Positions 1 to 8,091 are shown, counted from the stretch's first letter. The stretch: DNA of 40,411 bases from an uncultured Lachnospiraceae bacterium (GCA_949893755.1 CATLCV010000021.1:1-40411), one strand, 5' to 3'. Notes: a model not told the origin generated them from the letters alone. Translations and numbers: made by a program.

Positions 1-122
1 AGAGATATGTAAATCTCTATGCGTAGCTTGTAACTGTGAATGTTATTATGAAGAGCCGTATGCGGGAAAGCCGCACGTACGGTTCTGGAAAGGATTTCGC
101 ATCGTGAGGTGTGATTTTACTA
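1..122 (+). mobile_element. Group II intron 3' end (domains V and VI), truncated by window edge
   Basis: Positions 53-86 read as a classic 34-nt group II intron domain V: it opens with GAGCCGTA, closes with TACGGTTCT, and has a GCGG/CCGC upper stem capped by a GAAA-type loop. The AGC catalytic triad sits at 54-56. The next ~30 nt (about 88-118) fold as a domain VI-like hairpin, GCATC-GTGA-GGTGT, followed by a T-rich strand and TTTACTA. The intron 3' boundary should lie near 118-123 but cannot be fixed without the 5' exon. A small hairpin at 1-18 (AGAGAT/ATCTCT) is probably part of domain IV. The reverse-transcriptase ORF expected upstream is outside the window, so it cannot be said whether the element is complete or a relic. 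Confidence 0.8.
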
Positions 123-183
123 AACGTGCTTTCTGAAATCGTTGGCTGCGGCGGGCGGATAGATGCACATAAAAGCTGGTATT

Positions 184-259
184 CAGGCCGTCCATTGCCG
201 TAGGCAATTCAAAATGACGGCCTGAGTTACAGGTCACTGGTTCACCAGTGGCCTGTAAC
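184..259. repeat. Two adjacent strong hairpins downstream of the intron
   Basis: The first palindrome pairs CAGGCCGTC (184-192) with GACGGCCTG (216-224) and contains an inner hairpin ATTGCC-GTA-GGCAAT (about 194-208). The second pairs a 16-nt arm starting GTTACAGG (226-241) with an arm ending CCTGTAAC (about 244-259), with a minimal loop. There are no T-runs, so these are not simple terminators. No gene is seen between 123 and 420; besides these hairpins the stretch holds the promoter at 293-320 and a weak leader hairpin (AGCGGAC/GTCCTGCT, about 334-373). Confidence 0.6.
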
Positions 260-292
260 TACGATCCACAGTCATTTCCCGGCGGCTCCTTC

Positions 293-320
293 TTGACATT
301 TTGGGTAAATGCTGTAATGT
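293..320 (+). promoter_or_regulatory. SigA-type promoter for the first GH31 gene
   Basis: A perfect -35 TTGACA (293-298) is followed after 16 bp by a -10-like TAATGT (315-320). This leaves a leader of about 95 nt before the ATG at 421. Confidence 0.55.
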
Positions 321-420
321 AGTATTTATGAAGAGCGGACTTTCGGTGGCTGTTGCGGTCCTGCTTTCGAATTTTATGAGATTTATGAAAAAATGGGAAT
401 GAATAAGGAGGATGTTACAA

Positions 421-2673
421 ATGAAATTTACATCAGGCTATTGGATGACGCGCAAGGAAATTACCCCGCTCTATGCCGCGGAATATACCGATCACCGTAT
501 GTTCGGGAAGGAGCTTGCGGTGTACGTGCCGGTAAAGCATGTGGAAGGCCGGGGCGATACCCTGAATCTGGGGATGCTGACCGTTTACCTGAGCAGTCCC
601 ATGGAAAATGTGATCAAGATTTCCATACGTCATTTTGAAGGCGCTGCCTATCACGGCCCCTTTGCGGAGATCCGGCAGACAGACCCCGGAGTCCAGATCG
701 AGGAAACGGATACGGAGCTCATTTACCGGAGCGGACGAACCAGCGCGGCCATTGACAAGCGGCCCGCGTCCTGGGGGATCCGTTTTCTGGACGGGGAACG
801 GGAGCTGACGGAGACAAGCTACCGCAATATGGCGTATATGCAGAACCGCGACACGGGCAAAAATTATATGGCGGAACAGCTTGCCCTGGATGTGGGCGAG
901 TCCGTCTACGGCTTCGGGGAGCGTTTCACGCCCTTTGTAAAAAACGGGCAGGTGGTGGACATGTGGAACGAGGACGGCGGGACGGCCAGTGAGATCGCCT
1001 ACAAAAATATTCCCTTCTACATTTCCAATAAAGGGTACGGCGTGCTGGTGGACAACGAGGGGGATGTTTCCTTCGAGATCGCCAGCGAGAAGGTGGAGCG
1101 GCTGCAGTTTTCCGCGGAAGGGGAGCGGCTGGATTATTATGTGATCAACGGCTCCGATCCGAAGCACACCGTGAGCCTGTACACGGAGCTGACCGGGAAG
1201 CCTGCGCTGCCTCCGGCCTGGTCCTTCGGGCTCTGGCTGACCACCTCATTTACCACGGATTACGATGAGGAGACCACCTCCGGCTTCATTCAGGGCATGG
1301 CGGACCGGGACATCCCGCTGCATGTATTCCATTTTGACTGCTACTGGATGGAAGCTTACGAGTGGTGCAATTTTACCTGGGACGCGAAGACATTTCCGGA
1401 GCCCAGAGAAATGCTGAAACGGTATCATGACAGAGGCCTGAAGATCTGTGTCTGGATCAACCCCTACATCGGCCAGAAATCCCCGCTGTTCCGGGAAGGC
1501 ATGGAGCATGGATATCTCCTGAAAAGATCAAACGGCGATGTGTGGCAGACGGATCTGTGGCAGGCGGGCATGGGGATCGTAGATTTTACCAACCCGGCGG
1601 CGGTCACCTGGTATCAGGAAAAGCTGAAAGCTCTGCTGGATATGGGCGTGGACTGCTTCAAGACGGACTTCGGGGAGCGGATCCCGGTCAGGGATATTGT
1701 GTACTTTGACGGCTCGGATCCGGTGAAAATGCATAATTATTATCCCTTCCTGTATAATCAGGCGGTATTTGAACTGCTGGAGCGGGAACGGGGCGTTGGG
1801 GAAGCCGTGCTGTTTGCCCGCTCCGCGACGGTGGGCGGCCAGCAGTTCCCGGCGCACTGGGGCGGCGACTGCTCCGCGTCCTACCCGTCCATGGCAGAAA
1901 CGCTGCGGGCAGGTTTATCCCTGGCCTGCGCGGGCTTCGGATTCTGGAGCCATGACATGGGCGGCTTTGAAAATACGGCCTCCGCGGATGTGTATAAGCG
2001 CTGGTGCCAGTTCGGGATGCTCAGCTCCCACAGCCGCCTCCACGGCTCCGGTTCCTACCGCGTACCGTGGCTCTTCGACGAGGAAGCCTGCGACGTACTC
2101 CGGAAATTTGTCAAGGCAAAATGCGCCCTCATGCCGTATCTGTACCGGCAGGCCGTAAAAGCCCACGAGGAGGGCATCCCCATGATGCGGCCCATGTTCC
2201 TGGAATTTCCGGAGGACCGTGCCTGCGAACCCCTGGACCGGCAGTACATGCTGGGAGATTCCCTGCTGGTGGCGCCGGTGTTCAAGGAATCCGGCGAGGC
2301 GGAATATTATCTGCCGGAGGGAACCTGGTACAACCTGCTGACCGAAGCCCAGGCAGAGGGCGGCAGATGGCATAAGGAGCGGTTCGATTATTTATCCCTT
2401 CCGCTGATGCTGCGGCCAGGATCGATCCTTGCGGTGGGAGCCCATACGGAACGCCCGGATTATGCATTTTATGAAGGAGTGAAGCTGCTGGTGTACCTGC
2501 CCGAGGATCACGGGAGGGCAGAGACGGAGGTCACGGATCTGGACGGATATGTGGTGATGCGCGTGTTTGCAGAACGGGAAGGCAGTCAGGTGAAGGTCCG
2601 GGTGGACAGCGAGTACCGGGATTATCAGATTCAGGTGATCGGCGGGGAAGCGCTGGAGGTTGTAGAAGGCTAA
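421..2673 (+). CDS. yicI: Alpha-xylosidase, GH31 family, YicI type (copy A)
   Basis: Family GH31 retaining alpha-glycosidase, closest by motif to E. coli YicI, which removes non-reducing alpha-xylosyl units (for example isoprimeverose from xyloglucan). The 750-residue product has the YicI nucleophile motif CFKTDFGERIP with Asp416 and the acid/base motif HWGGDC with Asp483, almost the YicI numbering (416/482). The domain order is the usual N-terminal beta-sandwich (about 1-250), (beta/alpha)8 barrel (about 260-590) and C-terminal beta domains. There is no signal peptide, so the enzyme is cytoplasmic and acts on imported oligosaccharides. I chose ATG 421 because AAGGAGG (405-411) lies 9 nt upstream; the in-frame ATG at 412 abuts the SD. 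The stop codon TAA is also the first three bases of a long palindromic repeat. A near-identical copy lies at 5543. Confidence 0.93.
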   Translation: MKFTSGYWMTRKEITPLYAAEYTDHRMFGKELAVYVPVKHVEGRGDTLNLGMLTVYLSSPMENVIKISIRHFEGAAYHGPFAEIRQTDPGVQIEETDTELIYRSGRTSAAIDKRPASWGIRFLDGERELTETSYRNMAYMQNRDTGKNYMAEQLALDVGESVYGFGERFTPFVKNGQVVDMWNEDGGTASEIAYKNIPFYISNKGYGVLVDNEGDVSFEIASEKVERLQFSAEGERLDYYVINGSDPKHTVSLYTELTGKPALPPAWSFGLWLTTSFTTDYDEETTSGFIQGMADRDIPLHVFHFDCYWMEAYEWCNFTWDAKTFPEPREMLKRYHDRGLKICVWINPYIGQKSPLFREGMEHGYLLKRSNGDVWQTDLWQAGMGIVDFTNPAAVTWYQEKLKALLDMGVDCFKTDFGERIPVRDIVYFDGSDPVKMHNYYPFLYNQAVFELLERERGVGEAVLFARSATVGGQQFPAHWGGDCSASYPSMAETLRAGLSLACAGFGFWSHDMGGFENTASADVYKRWCQFGMLSSHSRLHGSGSYRVPWLFDEEACDVLRKFVKAKCALMPYLYRQAVKAHEEGIPMMRPMFLEFPEDRACEPLDRQYMLGDSLLVAPVFKESGEAEYYLPEGTWYNLLTEAQAEGGRWHKERFDYLSLPLMLRPGSILAVGAHTERPDYAFYEGVKLLVYLPEDHGRAETEVTDLDGYVVMRVFAEREGSQVKVRVDSEYRDYQIQVIGGEALEVVEG

Positions 2674-2833
2674 GGAACTGTAAAAAGATAACATGACACT
2701 ATTGCGCAGGATATGGCTTCGAGTGTGCAGGTCAAAAAACGTAGGCATAGCGGGCTATGTCGAGGCTTTTTGACCTGTGCAATCGGAGACATAGACAAGC
2801 AAGAGTGTTAAGTTATTTCTTTACAGTTCCTTA
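2671..2833. repeat. 163-bp palindromic element beginning at the stop codon of the GH31 gene
   Basis: The two ends are inverted copies (TAAGGAACTGTAAA at 2671-2684; its complement TTTACAGTTCCTTA at 2820-2833). The similarity continues with few mismatches through both ~80-nt halves, including CAGGTCAAAAA (about 2729) against TTTTTGACCTG (about 2768) near the centre, so the whole element can fold as one long hairpin. Its first three bases supply the TAA of the upstream gene. A shorter relative with the same end sequence lies at 11044-11112, also abutting a stop codon. It is likely a dispersed non-autonomous repeat; it may also protect or terminate the mRNA. Confidence 0.8.
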
Positions 2834-2869
2834 GGAACTGCAGCGTTTAGCGATCTTATAAAGTTCCTT

Positions 2870-2912
2870 AAAAAGCAGAGACAGCTTAATGGTTAGGCGG
2901 TCTCTGCTTTTT
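2870..2912 (+). terminator. Rho-independent terminator after copy A
   Basis: AAAAAGCAGAGAC (2870-2882) pairs with GTCTCTGCTTTTT (2900-2912), a 13-bp stem that ends in a T-run on the plus strand. The complementary A-run also makes it plausible on the minus strand. Confidence 0.8.
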
Positions 2913-2989
2913 ATATGGCAAGAAACGGATGTGCTTTTCCGTATGATCGATTCCATTTTCCAGTCTGTCCCGCGGCTGCGGCTGGCACG

Positions 2990-3022
2990 ATACTCACGGC
3001 AGATTTCATCGGCCGTGAGTAT
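2990..3022. repeat. Perfect 11-bp inverted repeat in the long gap before the chemotaxis gene
   Basis: ATACTCACGGC (2990-3000) and GCCGTGAGTAT (3012-3022) are perfect inverted copies separated by 11 nt. There is no T-run. It could be a protein-binding site or a remnant hairpin; nothing else marks 2913-3127, and a 91-codon open frame there has no credible SD. Confidence 0.45.
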
Positions 3023-3127
3023 AAATTGGGGGAAACACAGCCATGAAAATCACCTCTCTTATCCCTTTTGGGTATTTAATCTATCAATACTATATCAGAT
3101 TTATATCCGTTTTCATATCCCGATTAT

Positions 3128-3155
3128 AAAAAAATTCCACCTGGACGGGTGGAAT
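3128..3155 (-). terminator. Leftward-pointing terminator-like hairpin with no matching gene
   Basis: ATTCCACC (3134-3141) pairs with GGTGGAAT (3148-3155), and the plus-strand A-run at 3128-3133 is a T-run on the minus strand. This is a good intrinsic terminator for a leftward transcript, yet the gene to its right runs rightward. Confidence 0.55.
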
Positions 3156-3203
3156 CCCGCATAAAAACCGCATAAAAATCAGCAAAGGAAGCCATCCAAA
3201 GAA

Positions 3204-3232
3204 TTGAATTTTCAGAGGCTATATGATAAAAT
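3204..3232 (+). promoter_or_regulatory. Promoter of the chemotaxis receptor gene
   Basis: -35 TTGAAT (3204-3209), 17-bp spacer, -10 TAAAAT (3227-3232), with a TGA directly before the -10 (extended -10). It lies 48 nt before the chosen ATG. Confidence 0.65.
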
Positions 3233-3280
3233 ATTACCAAAAAAAATAAGAAAAAAATGTTGCTTGGAGGGGGATTTTTT

Positions 3281-5308
3281 ATGAAACACCTTAAAAATCA
3301 AAAGCTTGCGACCCGCATCAGTATCATTACGACTGCCATCACCCTGGCAGGAATGCTTCTGTTATGGCTGATCGTGTCTACCAATGCGGCTTCCATGGTC
3401 AAAAACGACATTACAAACCAGATGACAGATGCCGTAGAATCCAGGGCCGCGATCATCAACGACTATGTGAGCTCTGCGGAGGAATATATGACCGCTTTTG
3501 CGCTGGGCAGCGAGGTTCGTGACCTTCTTGAGGATCCGGAGGACCCGGAGCTGCTGAAAAGGGCTCAGAAGTATACGGAGGATTTTGCCGGAGTGAAAGG
3601 CATTTTCGAGGGATTATACATTGCCACGCCGGAGACCTATGTGCTGACGCACACCTCAGAGGGGGCCATCGGCATGACCACCCGGACGGGGGATTCGCTG
3701 AAGACCTTCCGCGATACGATCCTGTCCCGGCAGGAGCTGACCAATCTGGGAATCATGAAGTCTCCGGGAACCGGCAGCATGATCCTGTCCATGTACTATC
3801 CGATCTTCGACGGACAGCAGTGCATCGGCTATGTAGGGGCCGGCGTTTATGCCAGCCACTTGATGGATGCGCTCCTGAACCTGAATATCAAGGGGCTGCC
3901 GGACAGCGAATATGTATTTTTAAATGCGGAGACCGGCGTATATCTTTATCATCAGGACGAAGAACTGCTGAATACGGAGACGGAGGACAGCGGATATCAG
4001 GCCATCATCAGCCGGATCCAAAAGAACGAAAGCACCCAGGCAGGTACATATTCTTATGAGGATGAAAAGGGAGAGACGCAGTTTGTCGTCTACAAATATC
4101 TCAAGGACAGAGGCTGGGTCTTTATGGTCCGCGACAGCAAGGCAGAGGTCTACAGATCGGTGACAAATGTGCGGACAGTCGTAGGCGTGCTCTGTGCGGC
4201 CGTGGCTGCAGCCGTGATCCTGGTGACGGTTCTGATCCTCCGGCGGGTAGGAAGGGAGCTCATGGTCATGGAAAATGCCATCGGGCACCTGGGCAATCTG
4301 GACCTGTCGGCTGACCGTGAGCTGGACAGCTTTATCGGAAGGTCGGATGAGATCGGCATGATCGCCCATACGATCCACCATGTCTGCGGCTGTCTGCGGA
4401 AGACGATCGAGGATGTGGCACGGATCCTGAAGGAGATGGCGGACGGCAATCTTGCCGTGGATGTGGCAAAAAATGAAGATTATTATATCGGTGATTTCCG
4501 GGTACTGTCCGAAAGCCTGAAAACCATCCGCGCAGACCTGACCAATGTGATGCGGAACATTTCCCAGATCGCGGGCCAGGTGGATACAAGCGCAGACCAG
4601 GTATCCACGGGCGCGCAGACACTTTCCCAGGGAACGCTGGAGCAGTCGGTTTCGATTGAAGGGCTTGTGTCAAATGTGACTACGATCACCACCCAGATCC
4701 AGGACAGCGCGGTCCGCTGCGGCAATGCCAGCGAGCTGGTGGATAAGGCGACGGGATTTGCGGACGAGGCGGACGCGAAGATGCAGCAATTGACCGAGGC
4801 CACAAGAAATATCGACCGGTCTTCCAATCAGATCGGCACCATCATCAAGACCATCGAGGACATCGCATTTCAGACCAATATCCTGTCGCTGAACGCGTCC
4901 ATCGAGGCGGCCCACGCAGGGGAAGCAGGGAAGGGATTTTCCGTGGTGGCGGATGAGGTCCGCGACCTTGCGAAAAAGTCCTCGGAGGCCGCGAAGAATA
5001 CAGGCAGCCTGATCGGACGTTCCATCGAGGATGTGAAGATCGGAACAGAATCCACCCACGACGCGGTTTCCGCGATGCAGGTCATCCACGACTGCATCCA
5101 GTCGATCAAGGAGCTGATGGATGAGATCGCGGCTGCCAGCGTACAGCAGTCGGAAATGATCGCTTCTGTGGAAAAAGGAATCAAAGAGATTTCCGGAGTG
5201 GTGCAGACCAATTCCGCCGCGGCTGAGAAGAGCGCCGCGGTTTCTGAGGAATTGTCCACCCAGGCAAAGACACTGAACAGTCTGCTGGGGCAGTTCCGGA
5301 TCCGATAG
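3281..5308 (+). CDS. Methyl-accepting chemotaxis protein with Cache-type sensor
   Basis: A transmembrane chemoreceptor of 675 residues. It has a short cytoplasmic start, TM1 (about 12-34), an extracellular dCache-like domain (about 35-295; FVVYKYLKDRGWVFMVRDSK is typical of a membrane-proximal PAS-like lobe), TM2 (about 298-320), HAMP, and a long coiled-coil signalling domain. The conserved hairpin tip is intact (FQTNILSLNASIEAAHAGEA then GKGFSVVADEVRDLA), which binds CheA/CheW. Start ATG 3281 follows GGAGGGGG; an in-frame ATG at 3257 lacks this SD. It has its own promoter and terminator and sits between two alpha-xylosidase genes, so its ligand may be a plant-wall sugar (inference). No flagellar or che gene is in the window. 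Confidence 0.95.
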   Translation: MKHLKNQKLATRISIITTAITLAGMLLLWLIVSTNAASMVKNDITNQMTDAVESRAAIINDYVSSAEEYMTAFALGSEVRDLLEDPEDPELLKRAQKYTEDFAGVKGIFEGLYIATPETYVLTHTSEGAIGMTTRTGDSLKTFRDTILSRQELTNLGIMKSPGTGSMILSMYYPIFDGQQCIGYVGAGVYASHLMDALLNLNIKGLPDSEYVFLNAETGVYLYHQDEELLNTETEDSGYQAIISRIQKNESTQAGTYSYEDEKGETQFVVYKYLKDRGWVFMVRDSKAEVYRSVTNVRTVVGVLCAAVAAAVILVTVLILRRVGRELMVMENAIGHLGNLDLSADRELDSFIGRSDEIGMIAHTIHHVCGCLRKTIEDVARILKEMADGNLAVDVAKNEDYYIGDFRVLSESLKTIRADLTNVMRNISQIAGQVDTSADQVSTGAQTLSQGTLEQSVSIEGLVSNVTTITTQIQDSAVRCGNASELVDKATGFADEADAKMQQLTEATRNIDRSSNQIGTIIKTIEDIAFQTNILSLNASIEAAHAGEAGKGFSVVADEVRDLAKKSSEAAKNTGSLIGRSIEDVKIGTESTHDAVSAMQVIHDCIQSIKELMDEIAAASVQQSEMIASVEKGIKEISGVVQTNSAAAEKSAAVSEELSTQAKTLNSLLGQFRIR

Positions 5309-5324
5309 GCATACTATAAGAGAT

Positions 5325-5368
5325 ATCCCGCATGCCGCCGAATGCTTGGATGGCAGTGCGGGATTTTT
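5325..5368 (+). terminator. Rho-independent terminator of the chemotaxis gene
   Basis: ATCCCGCATGCCGCC (5325-5339) pairs with GGATGGCAGTGCGGGAT, followed by TTTTT ending at 5368. Confidence 0.85.
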
Positions 5369-5374
5369 GACACC

Positions 5375-5488
5375 ATCGTATGCGGAAAGGCGGCCAGTGG
5401 CAGGCTTTCTGTATATCATTGTATGCGGTAGGGTTGCCAGTGGCAGGCTTTCTGTATATCATCGTATGCAAAAAGGCGGCCGGCGGCG
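5375..5488 (+). repeat. 43-bp tandem repeat array in the leader of the second GH31 gene
   Basis: Two full 43-bp units (5375-5417, 5418-5460) and a partial third (5461 to about 5488) start with ATCGTATGCGGAAAGG or a close variant and share the core GCCAGTGGCAGGCTTTC. GCC-AGT-GGC inside the core can form a small hairpin. The same unit occurs twice at 11928-12013 on the other strand. There are no spacers, so this is not a CRISPR. No clear promoter was found between the array and the gene at 5543. Confidence 0.85.
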
Positions 5489-5542
5489 TATCTGCTGTTC
5501 GGAAACAGGTATGGAATTGCTTAGAGAAGGAGGATTTTGCAA

Positions 5543-7795
5543 ATGAAATTTACATCAGGCTATTGGCTCATGCGGAAGGAGATTACCCCGCTCTATGCGG
5601 TGGAATATGCGGACCACCGCGTGTCCGGCACGGAGCTTGCGGTCTATGCGCCGTCAAAGCACATCGGGGACCGGGGCGATGCCCTCAACTTAGGGCTGCT
5701 GACTGTTTACATCAGCAGTCCCATGGAAAATGTGATCAAGGTCTCCATCCGTCATTTTGAAGGCGCTGCCTATCGCGGTCCCTTTGCGGAGGTCCGGCAG
5801 ACCGATCCCCGGATTCAGATCGAGGAAACGGATACGGAACTCATTTACCGGAGCGGGCGTACCAGCGCGGTCATTGACAAGCGGCCCGCATCCTGGGGAA
5901 TCCGTTTTCTGGACGGGGAACGGGAGCTGACGGAGACAAGCTACCGCAATATGGCGTATATGCAGAACCGCGACACGGGCAGAAATTATATGGCGGAGCA
6001 GCTTGCCCTGGATGTGGGCGAGTCCGTCTACGGCTTCGGGGAGCGTTTCACGCCCTTTGTAAAAAACGGGCAGGTGGTGGACATGTGGAACGAGGACGGC
6101 GGGACGGCCAGTGAGATCGCCTACAAAAATATTCCCTTCTACATTTCCAATAAAGGGTACGGCGTGCTGGTGGACAACGAGGGGGATGTTTCCTTCGAGA
6201 TCGCCAGCGAGAAGGTGGAGCGGCTGCAGTTTTCCGCGGAAGGGGAGCGGCTGGATTATTATGTGATCAACGGCTCCGATCCGAAGCACACCGTGAGCCT
6301 GTACACGGAGCTGACCGGGAAGCCTGCGCTGCCTCCGGCCTGGTCCTTCGGGCTCTGGCTGACCACCTCATTTACCACGGATTACGATGAGGAGACCACC
6401 TCCGGCTTCATTCAGGGCATGGCGGATCGGGACATTCCGCTGCATGTATTCCATTTTGACTGCTACTGGATGGAAGCCTGGGAGTGGTGCAATTTTACCT
6501 GGGATGCGAAGACATTTCCGGAGCCCAGGGAAATGCTGAAACGGTATCATGACAGGGGCCTGAAGATCTGTGTCTGGATCAACCCCTACATCGGCCAGAA
6601 ATCCCCGCTGTTCCGGGAAGGCATGGAGCATGGATATCTTTTGAAAAAATCAAACGGCGATGTCTGGCAGACGGATCTGTGGCAGGCGGGCATGGGGATC
6701 GTAGATTTTACCAACCCGGGGGCTGTCACCTGGTATCAGGAAAAGCTGAAAACTCTGCTGGATATGGGTGTGGACTGCTTCAAGACGGACTTCGGGGAGC
6801 GGATTCCGGTCAGGGATATCGCATATTTTGACGGCTCGGATCCGGTGAAAATGCATAATTATTATCCCTTCCTGTATAATCAAGCAGTGTTTGAACTGCT
6901 GGAGCGGGAAAGGGGCGTTGGGGAAGCCGTGCTGTTTGCCCGCTCCGCGGCGGTGGCCGGCCAGCAGTTTCCGGCGCACTGGGGCGGCGACTGCTCCGCG
7001 TCCTACCCCTCCATGGCGGAAACGTTGCGGGCAGGCTTATCCCTGGCCTGCGCGGGCTTCGGGTTCTGGAGTCATGACATGGGAGGCTTTGAAAATACGG
7101 CCTCCGCGGATGTGTATAAGCGCTGGTGCCAGTTCGGGATGCTCAGCTCCCACAGCCGCCTTCACGGCTCCGGTTCCTACCGCGTACCGTGGCTCTTTGA
7201 CGAGGAAGCCTGCGACGTGCTCCGGAAATTTGTCAAGGCAAAATGCGCCCTCATGCCTTATCTGTATCGGCAGGCCGTGAAAGCCCACGAGGAGGGCATC
7301 CCCATGATGCGGCCCATGTTCCTGGAATTTCCGGATGACCGCACTTGCGACCCTCTGGACCGGCAGTACATGCTGGGAGATTCCCTGCTGGTGGCGCCGG
7401 TATTTAAGGAATCCGGCGAGGCGGAATATTATCTGCCGGAGGGAACCTGGTACAACCTGCTGACCGAGGCCCAGGCAGAGGGCGGCAGATGGCATAAGGA
7501 ACGGTTTGATTATTTCTCCCTTCCGCTGATGCTGCGGCCAGGATCGATCCTTGCGGTGGGAGCCCATACGGAACGCCCGGATTATGCATTTTATGAAGGG
7601 GTGAAGCTGCTGGTGTACCTGCCCGAGGATCACGGGAAGGCAGAGACGGAGGTCACGGATTTGGACGGACATGTGGTGATGCGCGTGTTTGCAGAACGGG
7701 AAGGCAGTCAGGTGAAGGTACGGGTGGACAGCGAGTACCGGGATTACCAGATTCAGGTGATCGGCGGGGAAGTGCTGGAGGTTATGGAAGGCTGA
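5543..7795 (+). CDS. yicI: Alpha-xylosidase, GH31 family, YicI type (copy B)
   Basis: A second 750-residue YicI-type enzyme, colinear with the gene at 421, with the same CFKTDFGERIP nucleophile and HWGGDC acid/base motifs. Differences are clustered: about 20 substitutions in the first ~110 residues, a single one from there to about residue 300, and about 15 scattered over the rest. The DNA of positions 5999-6426 is identical to 877-1304 (428 bp), as expected from recent gene conversion or a partial re-duplication. ATG 5543 follows AAGGAGG (5527-5533) by 9 nt; an in-frame TTG at 5537 is too close to the SD. The first 110 residues lie in the N-terminal beta-sandwich, which in this family contributes to the active-site rim, so substrate preference could differ slightly (inference). 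Confidence 0.93.
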   Translation: MKFTSGYWLMRKEITPLYAVEYADHRVSGTELAVYAPSKHIGDRGDALNLGLLTVYISSPMENVIKVSIRHFEGAAYRGPFAEVRQTDPRIQIEETDTELIYRSGRTSAVIDKRPASWGIRFLDGERELTETSYRNMAYMQNRDTGRNYMAEQLALDVGESVYGFGERFTPFVKNGQVVDMWNEDGGTASEIAYKNIPFYISNKGYGVLVDNEGDVSFEIASEKVERLQFSAEGERLDYYVINGSDPKHTVSLYTELTGKPALPPAWSFGLWLTTSFTTDYDEETTSGFIQGMADRDIPLHVFHFDCYWMEAWEWCNFTWDAKTFPEPREMLKRYHDRGLKICVWINPYIGQKSPLFREGMEHGYLLKKSNGDVWQTDLWQAGMGIVDFTNPGAVTWYQEKLKTLLDMGVDCFKTDFGERIPVRDIAYFDGSDPVKMHNYYPFLYNQAVFELLERERGVGEAVLFARSAAVAGQQFPAHWGGDCSASYPSMAETLRAGLSLACAGFGFWSHDMGGFENTASADVYKRWCQFGMLSSHSRLHGSGSYRVPWLFDEEACDVLRKFVKAKCALMPYLYRQAVKAHEEGIPMMRPMFLEFPDDRTCDPLDRQYMLGDSLLVAPVFKESGEAEYYLPEGTWYNLLTEAQAEGGRWHKERFDYFSLPLMLRPGSILAVGAHTERPDYAFYEGVKLLVYLPEDHGKAETEVTDLDGHVVMRVFAEREGSQVKVRVDSEYRDYQIQVIGGEVLEVMEG

Positions 7796-7854
7796 GAGAT
7801 GCCTTTGGAGAAAAGCGGCAGATCTGACAGTAAATTGTGAGGTTTGACACTTAG

Positions 7855-7905
7855 GAGCTGTTGCAAAAGCAGATGGATTATCTGCCGGAGCGACAGCTCT
7901 ATTTT
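7855..7905 (+). terminator. Terminator after copy B
   Basis: GAGCTGT (7855-7861) pairs with ACAGCTC (about 7893-7899), followed by TATTTTT. A nested GCAGAT/ATCTGC hairpin fills the loop. Confidence 0.65.
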
Positions 7906-7975
7906 TATGCCTGAAAAAATCAGAGTAATACATTACTGTAATGAAATTTTTCCGTAAAAAATTTACGGCAATCTA

Positions 7976-8004
7976 TTGCGAAAGGTTGTAATAATGGTTA
8001 TACT
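7976..8004 (+). promoter_or_regulatory. Promoter of the ATPase/TOPRIM cassette
   Basis: -35 TTGCGA (7976-7981), 17-bp spacer, -10 TATACT (7999-8004). Just upstream are two compact palindromes, GTAATACATTAC (7925-7936) and CCGTAAA/TTTACGG (7952-7968), which are possible operator sites. Base composition becomes A+T-rich here. Confidence 0.5.
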
Positions 8005-8091
8005 GTAAATATAGGTTTGTATGCAAGCTGTACGAAACTGTCTGGTCAAGGTATGGCCTGTAAGGAATCTGTCTGAAGGGATGGTTTGAAA

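Noticed and set aside
123-420. Riboswitch in the leader of GH31 copy A.
   Set aside because: There are hairpins but no conserved core of any riboswitch class I know; no T-run follows the leader hairpin.
433-1167. Long antisense open frames in the GH31 genes (for example 244 codons here and 298 codons at 7037-7933).
   Set aside because: They mirror G+C-rich coding DNA on the other strand, have no SD and encode low-complexity shadow protein; the sense frame has catalytic motifs.
2889-3164. A 91-codon open frame in the gap before the chemotaxis gene.
   Set aside because: It begins inside the terminator stem, has no SD, runs through two hairpins and shows no recognisable protein pattern.
5375-5488. 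Possible CRISPR array.
   Set aside because: The 43-bp units are directly adjacent with no unique spacers, only two to three copies, and no cas gene is present.
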